Positions 1 through 6,160 of a stretch of DNA of 12,682 nucleotides are shown here, in pieces. Source of the DNA: JBKJTP01 sp046590195 (GTDB lineage: Bacteria; Bacteroidota; Ignavibacteria; Palsa-1295); NCBI GenBank assembly GCA_046590195.1, contig JBKJTP010000311.1, positions 1 through 12,682 on the forward strand, written 5' to 3'. Both the position numbers and the translations under genes were made by a program. The notes beneath the pieces are model-generated. The model was not told the DNA's origin. It did not search any database and saw only the letters and a list, made by a program, of their open reading frames with translations. Every line of letters begins with the position of its first letter. Position 1 is the first letter of the stretch.

Positions 1-107
1 AGTTGCAGAACATTGAGCAGCAAGCGCGCGAGCAACGCGCATCGCAAGCTTCAAGCTCGAATGGCAAAGCACTTCCACAAAAGGGACAAAGCAAGAAGAA
101 GAAGTAA
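1..107 (+). CDS. C-terminal tail of a protein, probably YidC membrane insertase (partial)
   Basis: The reading frame is open from the left edge to a TAA at 105-107. It encodes about 34 residues rich in Gln, Ser and Lys, ending GQSKKKK. This is a hydrophilic basic tail of the kind that follows the last membrane helix of YidC, which inserts membrane proteins. No helix of the enzyme itself is visible, so the identity rests mainly on position: mnmE directly after yidC, as in the common rpmH-rnpA-yidC-mnmE-mnmG order, 15 bases apart. That the frame is coding is likely; the YidC name is inference. Another short basic-tailed protein is possible. Confidence 0.55.
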   Translation, partial: LQNIEQQAREQRASQASSSNGKALPQKGQSKKKK

Positions 108-122
108 TCGGAGTTTCTGACT

Positions 123-1418
123 GTGTCACTTCGGCAGCACCAGGATACGATCGTAGCTGCTGCTACTCCGAGCGGCAAGAGTGCGCTTGCTCTTGTACGA
201 GTTTCAGGTAGCGATGCGATCTCGCATGTTGCGAAGATGCTTCCCGATCCTGAGAAGCTCTTCGTAGCTCAGGGCCGCTCGACGATCTATACAAATCTCA
301 TAACCGACAATGACGACATTATTGATGATGTCGTCATTGTCGTTTTTAGAGCGCCGAAATCTTTTACCGGCGAAGATCTTGTCGAAATCAGCGCGCACGG
401 CTCCGCCGTTATCGTACAGCAGATCGTCGATCGATTGCTATCGCTTGGTTGTCGGCAGGCACTGCCGGGTGAATTCTCGCGGCGCGCATTCTTTTCTGGT
501 AAGATCTCGCTCGAGCAGGCCGAGCTGATCGACACAAAGATCGCCTCCGAGTCAATCGGTGAGCTGCGGGGGTCAGAGAAGGCAATTCAGGAAAAATACC
601 AGCGAATTCGTGAGCTTTATGATTCTCTTATGGCTATTCTGGCCAAAGTGAACGCTCAGATCGACTTCGGCGAGTCGGATGATATCAGCTTCGATGATCT
701 AGGCTCCGATCGCAAAGCAGCCATTGGCCAAATCGACGGGTTGATCAAGCAGGCATCCATCCGTTCGGTGAATGCTGCACACCTGAGCATCGCCCTGATC
801 GGTCCACCCAATGTCGGCAAAAGCAGCCTGTTCAACGCACTGCTCAAGTTCGAGCGAAGTATCGTCAGTGATACCCCTGGCACCACCCGTGACTACCTCG
901 AGTCCTTCCTTCCCATGGAGGGCTTTCGTGTGAAGCTGATCGATACAGCCGGAATTCGCGAAGCTGATGAGCAGATCGAGGCTAAAGGCATCGAGTTGAC
1001 GCATGAAGTTAGCAAGAATGCCGATATACTGGTCTATTTGACCGATCCGGATACCAGATCAGCCGCGCCCGCTATCGCTGATCTTATCGTTCATAACAAG
1101 TCCGACCTGGATGGATTCATTGGTGGCCTCGCAGTCTCGGCCACAACTGGCCATGGACTTCTCAATTTACACTCCCGAATTTCGGAGATTGTTAAGTCTC
1201 GGAGTGCTGAGTCTTCCGGCATCTCTATGTCCGGTTCAGAGATATCTCTCCTTCAGAAGATGCGGGATAAGCTTGCATCGCTCGAATCTCAGGCGGACCT
1301 CACTCTGGCAGCCGAGGATCTTCGATCTGTGATCGATAGCGCATCCGAGCTATTGGGCACTAATATCAACGAGGATACGCTAAATCACATCTTCCTGAAG
1401 ATGTGCATCGGGAAGTAA
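123..1418 (+). CDS. mnmE: MnmE (TrmE), tRNA uridine-5-carboxymethylaminomethyl modification GTPase
   Basis: MnmE is a cytoplasmic dimeric GTPase that works with MnmG to install the (carboxymethyl)aminomethyl group on U34 of certain tRNAs, using a folate cofactor. The 431 residues show the N-terminal folate-binding domain with FTGEDLVEIS (81-90) and PGEFSRRAFFSGK (115-127). The G domain has the P-loop GPPNVGKSS (227-235), TTRD (254-257), DTAG (274-277), NKSD (325-328) and SATTGHG (339-345). The protein ends with the diagnostic CIGK (428-431), which carries the catalytic cysteine. The start is GTG, with GGAG at 110-113 nine bases upstream, and DTIVA follows a short N-terminus as in the family. 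It is somewhat shorter than the usual 450-460 residues; the stretch between DTAG and NKSD is compact, but no motif is lost. Identification is secure. Confidence 0.97.
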   Translation: MSLRQHQDTIVAAATPSGKSALALVRVSGSDAISHVAKMLPDPEKLFVAQGRSTIYTNLITDNDDIIDDVVIVVFRAPKSFTGEDLVEISAHGSAVIVQQIVDRLLSLGCRQALPGEFSRRAFFSGKISLEQAELIDTKIASESIGELRGSEKAIQEKYQRIRELYDSLMAILAKVNAQIDFGESDDISFDDLGSDRKAAIGQIDGLIKQASIRSVNAAHLSIALIGPPNVGKSSLFNALLKFERSIVSDTPGTTRDYLESFLPMEGFRVKLIDTAGIREADEQIEAKGIELTHEVSKNADILVYLTDPDTRSAAPAIADLIVHNKSDLDGFIGGLAVSATTGHGLLNLHSRISEIVKSRSAESSGISMSGSEISLLQKMRDKLASLESQADLTLAAEDLRSVIDSASELLGTNINEDTLNHIFLKMCIGK

Positions 1419-1431
1419 ACATTACTTAAGC

Positions 1432-1570
1432 CTGTCATTGCGAGGAGGCAAAACAAGCGCAAGGGCAGTTTTGCTGACGAAGCAATCCCCTTGGGAGAAT
1501 CACGGAATCCCCCAACAGATTGCTTCGTCGCTCGTGCGGCAAAGCCGCACGATACTCCTCGCAATGACAG
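1432..1570. repeat. Compound palindromic intergenic repeat (two inverted units with internal hairpins)
   Basis: The element fills most of the 201-bp mnmE-mnmG gap. A perfect 16-bp inverted repeat bounds it, CTGTCATTGCGAGGAG at 1432-1447 and its complement at 1555-1570. An 11-bp inner pair, GACGAAGCAAT at 1476-1486 and its complement at 1519-1529, lies inside. Between the outer and inner blocks each arm carries its own unrelated hairpin: 1448-1454 with 1468-1474 on the left, and a 9-bp stem 1532-1540 with 1544-1552 and an AAA loop on the right. It is therefore two head-to-head copies of a unit of about 66-70 bp with a fixed frame and a swapped hairpin. From memory, repeats with this TGTCATTGCGAG...GAAGCAATC frame occur between genes in many bacterial phyla. 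They may be moved by a REP-type (Y1) transposase; none is present here. Confidence 0.85.
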
Positions 1571-1611
1571 ACTTCTACTAGGTTTTTGAATTCACACACC
1601 AACCCAACCCC

Positions 1612-1627
1612 TGTTCCACGTGGAACA
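1612..1627. promoter_or_regulatory. parS-like ParB-binding centromere site overlapping the mnmG start codon
   Basis: TGTTCCACGTGGAACA is a perfect 16-bp palindrome. It fits the conserved bacterial chromosomal parS consensus (TGTTtCACGTGaAACA, with CC/GG variants), which is bound by ParB for origin segregation. parS sites cluster near oriC, and the yidC-mnmE-mnmG neighbourhood is typically origin-proximal, so context agrees. The GTG start of mnmG (1620-1622) is the right half of the central CACGTG. In RNA the same bases can fold into a 6-bp stem with an ACGU loop that holds part of the start codon. ParB itself is not encoded in this window. Confidence 0.85.
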
Positions 1628-3437
1628 ACTCTTCGCTGACGTCATAGTTGTTGGAGGCGGACATGCCGGTATCGAGGCAGCCGCTGCAGTCCATAGGATG
1701 GGCCTCAAAGTCAGGCTCGTATCAATGGACGCATCCCGCGTGGGCGAGCTCTCCTGCAACCCGGCCGTTGGAGGCACGGCGAAAGGGCACGTCGTTAAGG
1801 AGATCGATGCCTTAGGCGGACTGATGGGCGAGATCACAGACGAGTGCTCGCTTCAGTTCAAGATGCTGAACAAGTCCAAGGGCCCAGCGATCTGGTCGCC
1901 GAGGTCGCAGGTTAGCCGGAGTCAATACCCGGTTATCGCACAGCGGAAGCTCCGCGAGTTTGATCCGGAGATCATCTTTGAAGGCAACGTTCAGAAGCTC
2001 TGGATCGGCGAAAAGCGCATAAAAGGCATCGTTTTGGCCAACGGCGACCGATTGCAAGCCAAAGCAGTGGTTGTTTGCGCTGGTACATTCCTCAACGGAG
2101 TGATGCATACCGGCCTAACTCAGGTCTCCGGCGGACGCTTTGGCGAAGCCCCAGCCCAGCTCAAGACCGAGCCCGAGGGTGCGCTAACCATGACTACGCA
2201 GCGCCTTAAGACCGGCACGCCTCCTAGAATCAGCCTCTCTTCTATAAATACCGAGATCCTCGACTTCCAGGAAGGCGACGACGATTCCCAGCCATTCTCT
2301 AGCAGGACCAAGGGAAAGCTAATAAATTCGATCAGGTGCTACCTGACCAAGACAACCCTGGCTACGCATGCAGAGCTAGCCAAGGGGTTTGAGGATTCGC
2401 CGATGTTCGCAGGTAGGATCCAAGGCAAAGGCCCAAGGTACTGCCCTTCTATAGAAGACAAGATCACCCGCTTCGCTGATAAACTGGAGCATAACCTCTT
2501 TCTTGAACCTGAAGAGGCAGACGGCGATGTGGTCTATGTTAACGGGTTCTCAACCAGCCTTCCTACCGATGTGCAGCTTGCGGCGCTCCGGACGATCAAA
2601 GGCCTCGAGAACGTTGAGATGATCCGCCCAGGCTATGCTGTGGAGTATGATTACTTCCCCGCCTATCAGCTATTTCATACACTCGAAAGTAAAGAGGTCT
2701 CGGGACTCTATTTTGCCGGACAGGTCAATGGCACCTCCGGCTATGAGGAAGCCGGGGCCCAGGGCATTATCGCGGGCGTTAATGCAGCAGCCAGGATCCA
2801 GGGGAAAGAGCCCTTTATCCTTGGTAGAGACGAGGCCTATATCGGGGTACTGATCGACGATCTGATCAACAAGATCCAGGAAGAACCCTACCGCCTCTTC
2901 ACCGCAAGTGCCGAATACAGGCTACTTTTGAGGCAGGATACCGCAGATTTGCGTCTTGCCAGCAAAGCCAAGGCATACGGGCTGATCAAAGAGACTGAAT
3001 TCATACGCGTTCAGACCAAGAAAGAATTGCTCAAGCGCGGCATGGAATGGGCTGAGACAACAAAGGTGGTTGTAACTCAAGAGCCGCTAGTCAGAGATTC
3101 GGTCAAGAACCGTATCAAGTCCAAGGCAGGTGGGATCCGTGACTTCCTCCCTGCTGCTGCTGAGCTTTCAGCTCATCCTAACATCCTGGACATGATAGAC
3201 ACGGAGATCATGTACGAGGGATATGTGAAGCAGCACCATACCCAGATCGAGCGTCTTCGTAAGGCCGAAGAGAAGCGCATTCCGGTTAGCTTCGATTTTC
3301 ACACACTCAAGTCACTTTCGGCGGAATCTCGTGAAGTTCTGACGAAAGTGCGCCCGTCGAGCCTGGGGCAGGCTTCGCGATTGCCAGGAGTCAAGCCACC
3401 TGATATTGCTGTTCTCTCCAGAGCACTTGACAACTAG
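1620..3437 (+). CDS. mnmG: MnmG (GidA), FAD-dependent tRNA uridine modification enzyme
   Basis: MnmG is the FAD- and NADH-dependent partner of MnmE in forming (c)mnm5U34 in tRNA. Its 605 residues (family about 620-630) begin with the FAD-binding GGGHAGIEAA (12-21) and continue with SCNPAVGG (45-52), AKGHVVKEIDALGG (54-67), GPRYCPSIEDKITRF (271-285), GQVNGTSGYEEA (367-378), AEYRLLLRQD (431-440), YEGYVKQ (532-538) and a C-terminal LPGVKPPDI (588-596). An in-frame TGA at 1587-1589 and the lack of any ATG make GTG at 1620 the only conventional start that keeps the FAD motif. No Shine-Dalgarno sequence precedes it; the start lies inside a parS-like palindrome. Arginine codon use changes inside the gene: AGG is frequent up to about codon 440 and absent later. 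Function is secure. Confidence 0.97.
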   Translation: MEQLFADVIVVGGGHAGIEAAAAVHRMGLKVRLVSMDASRVGELSCNPAVGGTAKGHVVKEIDALGGLMGEITDECSLQFKMLNKSKGPAIWSPRSQVSRSQYPVIAQRKLREFDPEIIFEGNVQKLWIGEKRIKGIVLANGDRLQAKAVVVCAGTFLNGVMHTGLTQVSGGRFGEAPAQLKTEPEGALTMTTQRLKTGTPPRISLSSINTEILDFQEGDDDSQPFSSRTKGKLINSIRCYLTKTTLATHAELAKGFEDSPMFAGRIQGKGPRYCPSIEDKITRFADKLEHNLFLEPEEADGDVVYVNGFSTSLPTDVQLAALRTIKGLENVEMIRPGYAVEYDYFPAYQLFHTLESKEVSGLYFAGQVNGTSGYEEAGAQGIIAGVNAAARIQGKEPFILGRDEAYIGVLIDDLINKIQEEPYRLFTASAEYRLLLRQDTADLRLASKAKAYGLIKETEFIRVQTKKELLKRGMEWAETTKVVVTQEPLVRDSVKNRIKSKAGGIRDFLPAAAELSAHPNILDMIDTEIMYEGYVKQHHTQIERLRKAEEKRIPVSFDFHTLKSLSAESREVLTKVRPSSLGQASRLPGVKPPDIAVLSRALDN

Positions 3438-3450
3438 TTCTTCGTGGAAC
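3437..3450. other. Degenerate parS-like sequence at the mnmG stop codon
   Basis: GTTCTTCGTGGAAC matches the 14-bp core GTTCCACGTGGAAC at 12 of 14 positions. The right half is intact and two bases differ in the left half. It starts on the last base of the mnmG stop codon, so mnmG would be flanked by one perfect and one imperfect site. Loss of the central CACGTG symmetry probably weakens ParB binding, and chance is possible. Confidence 0.25.
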
Positions 3451-3499
3451 CTCAGTTTATTCGGTTTGCAGCCATTTTGCACCTAATTTTACTAACTTA

Positions 3500-4444
3500 A
3501 TGCGTCATATTTTTGACGAAGTTAAGGCCTTATCGACTGAGCAGCGAAATCCGCGCTCGATGCTACTGGATGAGATCTCCACCTTTGAGATCCTAGCACT
3601 CATCAATTCTGAAGATGCCAAGGTAGCTGATGCTGTTCGTGATGAAATACCCTACATCACACGAGTTGTCGATGAGATCGTTGCCAGATTCGGTAGAGGG
3701 GGTAAGCTCTACTACGCCGGAGCCGGGACTTCCGGCAGAATGGGAATTGTCGATGCTTCCGAATGCCCTCCGACCTTCGGATCTGACCCCTCTTTGGTCA
3801 CCGGCATCATGGCAGGCGGGCATAAAGCCGTGTTCCAGGCAGTCGAAGGAGCCGAAGACAAGCGAGATGATGGCGCTGCTGCAATGGCTGAGCATAATGT
3901 TGGCGCGAACGACGTGGTGATCGGTATCGCTGCCAGCAAGCGCACCCCATTTGTGCTTGGCGTGCTTGAAGAAGCAAAAGCCCGCGGCGCATTTTCGGTA
4001 TTATTGACCACGAATCCACGTCCTGAGGTCGATTTCCCCTTCCTCGATGAGAAGATCTGCCCGGTCGTCGGTCCGGAAGTCCTGATGGGCTCGACCAGGA
4101 TGAAGTCGGCCGTCGCACAGAAGATGGTTCTAACGATGATCACTACAACGGTGATGATCCGCCTGGGCAAGGCATACGAGAACATGATGGTCGACTTGCA
4201 ACTGACCAATCAGAAACTCGTCGAGCGGGCAAAACGCATCATTATGCTCGCAACGGGCTGTGAGTACGAGCGAGCGGCTGAAGTGCTCGAGCAGTGCGGC
4301 AGGCATGTGAAGACCGCGATCATCGTTGAACTCGCGAAGGTCGAGCCCGCAACAGCCAAAGAGGTACTTGCCGCGAATGACGGATTTGTCAAGCGTGCCC
4401 TTCGCAGTCTCGGAATAGAACCTAATACACGGGCGAGTTTGTAG
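3500..4444 (+). CDS. murQ: MurQ, N-acetylmuramic acid 6-phosphate etherase
   Basis: MurQ cleaves the D-lactyl ether of MurNAc-6-phosphate, giving GlcNAc-6-phosphate and D-lactate, in cytoplasmic recycling of cell-wall sugars. The 314-residue protein has typical length and a SIS sugar-phosphate fold. Landmarks are TEQRNPRSMLLD (13-24), GAGTSGRMGIVDASECPPTFG (74-94) with the catalytic-type Glu88 (E. coli Glu83), AVEGAED (114-120) with Glu119 (E. coli Glu114), and VVGPEVLMGSTRMKSAVAQK (189-208). The usual AASGRTP loop reads AASKRTP (144-150). The ATG at 3500 gives a normal N-terminus; no Shine-Dalgarno sequence is evident. It lies 62 bases after mnmG. No MurNAc transporter (murP) or anhydro-MurNAc kinase (anmK) is nearby, so its substrate supply is encoded elsewhere. 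Confidence 0.96.
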   Translation: MRHIFDEVKALSTEQRNPRSMLLDEISTFEILALINSEDAKVADAVRDEIPYITRVVDEIVARFGRGGKLYYAGAGTSGRMGIVDASECPPTFGSDPSLVTGIMAGGHKAVFQAVEGAEDKRDDGAAAMAEHNVGANDVVIGIAASKRTPFVLGVLEEAKARGAFSVLLTTNPRPEVDFPFLDEKICPVVGPEVLMGSTRMKSAVAQKMVLTMITTTVMIRLGKAYENMMVDLQLTNQKLVERAKRIIMLATGCEYERAAEVLEQCGRHVKTAIIVELAKVEPATAKEVLAANDGFVKRALRSLGIEPNTRASL

Positions 4445-4452
4445 TTATTGAT

Positions 4453-4481
4453 GAATTGCGCCGCATTTTACCGCGCAATTC
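4453..4481 (+). terminator. Possible terminator hairpin after murQ
   Basis: GAATTGCGC at 4453-4461 pairs perfectly with GCGCAATTC at 4473-4481 across an 11-base loop, eight bases after the murQ stop. No clean U-tract follows, so intrinsic termination is uncertain. The rest of the 155-bp gap to the next gene holds a weaker 6-bp hairpin (4563-4568 with 4578-4583) about 16 bases before the next ATG, and no promoter I can support. Confidence 0.4.
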
Positions 4482-4599
4482 CAATTCCTTGTTGTGTTGT
4501 AATTTTGTCTGTCTCGGACCTCCCTCGTTCAGTCCGGCAGCAATCATAGTCTTGTCCTTTACACGCTTATCGTCCAAAAGCGTAGAACATCACGTCTGA

Positions 4600-6141
4600 A
4601 TGTTTTCTAAGTTACTCTCGCCGTTCCAGATCAATAACATGACGCTCGCGAACCGTATCGTCCTTCCGGCGATGGTCACGCGTTTATCTGGCGAGGATGG
4701 TTACGTCAACAAGGATATCACTGATCGTTACGTCCGCTACGCCAAGGGTGAGCCTGGACTGATCGTTGTCGAAGCGATGGCTGTGCATTCGGCGAAGTCA
4801 GGCCCCTTGCTCCGCATCTCCGGCGAAGAGTATAAGCCAGCTCTCACAGAACTTGCAACGAAGATCCACGATGCATCGACTTCGAAGGTCGTACCGCAGA
4901 TCATTCACTTTCTGAAGATCGCGCGTAACGGTTGGCGACAGAAGATCGAAGATCTTTCGATTGATGACATCAAAGCGATCACTGAACAATACGGCGCAGC
5001 AGCAGTGCGCGCACGCGAGTGCGGCTATGATGGAGTAGAGCTGCACATGGCGCACGCATACACGATGTCAAGTTTTTTGTCGAAGCGTAATCGCAGGCCA
5101 GATCATTACGGCGGTAAGTCGTTAGAGAATCGGTTGCGCATGCCGCTTGAGGTAGTGCACAAAGTGCGTGAGATGGTCGGCGATGATTTCGCAGTCGGCA
5201 TTCGCTTCCTTGGTGAAGAGTGCATCAAGGGTGGCTACACGACGGAAGAATCTGCTGTCATCGCTGTGCGCATGGCGCAAGCAGGTGTGAATTACATCTC
5301 GCTATCTGCTGGTGGCAAGTTTGAAGACGCCGTTCACAAAGAGGGCGAAGTGCTTTATCCATATACCGGGTATAGCGGCGATCGCTGTATGCCGCCAATG
5401 GATTATCCTGATGGATACAATCTTCACATGGCCGAAGCTGCCCGCCGGATGCTACGCAAGCATGAATTGAATGTACCAGTTGTAGCAACGGGAAAGATAC
5501 CTTCGCCTGAAATGGCTGAAGAGATCTTACAAGCTGACCGCGCTGACTTGATCGGTATGGCGCGTGCACTTCTTGCTGATCCAGACCTGCCGAAGAAAGC
5601 ACGACTTGGCGAGCCCGAGAAAGTGGTCAAGTGCATTTACTGGAACATCTGCAAGGCGCTCGACGAGAATTTCCATAAGGTCGTCTGCGGTCTCTGGCCG
5701 AAGCACGAACTGCATGCGCCAGAATCGAACGACACCGAGGCGCCTAAGTGGCAGATCGACGAACCGCTCACCGCAGCAACGCGGACAGGTGCCATACGCT
5801 TGTCATGGAAAACTGCTAAGGACAACGAAGCGGTGATGGGCTACGAGATCTGGCGATCGGAGAATAACGGCAAGTCGTTTGAGCACATCTACTCCGTGAG
5901 TGTGTCCATGTATACCGATACTCTTGCCGTCAGCGGTGTAGCGTATCAGTATTATGTTCGCGCCTATGATCTTGCTGGCAATAAGAGCGTGCGTTCGAAC
6001 ATAGCCAACGTAGAGCTACCCCTTGAAGTATTCATTCCGGATCAGGCAGAGATCAAGAAGAATCTCGCAAAGGGTTACTTCCTTGCGCCAAAGCCACCTG
6101 TAACTGCAGCAATTGTGGCTGAAGAATCCTCAGCATCCTAA
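4600..6141 (+). CDS. NADH:flavin oxidoreductase (Old Yellow Enzyme family) fused to a C-terminal fibronectin type III domain
   Basis: Residues 1 to about 340 form an FMN-binding TIM barrel of the Old Yellow Enzyme/2,4-dienoyl-CoA reductase type. It starts LLSPFQINNMTLANRIVLPA (5-24) and has GVELHMAHAYTMSSFLS (145-161) with His149, His152 and Tyr154 at active-site positions, YGG...LENR (170-178), and the phosphate-binding VATGKI...ADLIGMARALLADP (295-328). Next comes a cysteine cluster, CIYWNIC (345-351) and Cys363. It resembles the 4Fe-4S site of the dienoyl-CoA reductase group, but Trp348 stands where that family has its second Cys. Residues about 388-475 are a fibronectin III domain (LSWKTAKDNEAVMGYEIWRS, YYVRAYDLAGNKS). 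There is no NAD(P)-binding Rossmann domain and no signal peptide, so a cytoplasmic location is expected. The substrate is unknown: an activated alkene or enoyl compound by family analogy. Flavoenzyme identity is strong; the role of the FN3 domain is not known. Confidence 0.9.
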   Translation: MFSKLLSPFQINNMTLANRIVLPAMVTRLSGEDGYVNKDITDRYVRYAKGEPGLIVVEAMAVHSAKSGPLLRISGEEYKPALTELATKIHDASTSKVVPQIIHFLKIARNGWRQKIEDLSIDDIKAITEQYGAAAVRARECGYDGVELHMAHAYTMSSFLSKRNRRPDHYGGKSLENRLRMPLEVVHKVREMVGDDFAVGIRFLGEECIKGGYTTEESAVIAVRMAQAGVNYISLSAGGKFEDAVHKEGEVLYPYTGYSGDRCMPPMDYPDGYNLHMAEAARRMLRKHELNVPVVATGKIPSPEMAEEILQADRADLIGMARALLADPDLPKKARLGEPEKVVKCIYWNICKALDENFHKVVCGLWPKHELHAPESNDTEAPKWQIDEPLTAATRTGAIRLSWKTAKDNEAVMGYEIWRSENNGKSFEHIYSVSVSMYTDTLAVSGVAYQYYVRAYDLAGNKSVRSNIANVELPLEVFIPDQAEIKKNLAKGYFLAPKPPVTAAIVAEESSAS

Positions 6142-6160
6142 CAATTCAATAGATACTGTC

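Noticed and set aside
3455..3499. Possible promoter before murQ (TTTG and TAATTTTA elements)
   Set aside because: The elements resemble the Bacteroidota -33/-7 pattern, but the spacing of about 15 bases is too short and the -7 match is imperfect.
3712..4209. Open frame of 165 codons on the minus strand inside murQ
   Set aside because: The plus strand encodes conserved MurQ motifs throughout. The minus-strand product resembles no family I know.
4600..6141. Oxidoreductase-FN3 fusion as an assembly or frameshift artefact
   Set aside because: The frame is continuous with no change in codon character at the linker, and the FN3 part ends in the same frame just before the next gene.
6113..6160. 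Earlier start for the 623-aa secreted protein
   Set aside because: It would overlap the oxidoreductase gene and put 16 polar residues before a clean signal peptide that begins at the ATG at 6161.
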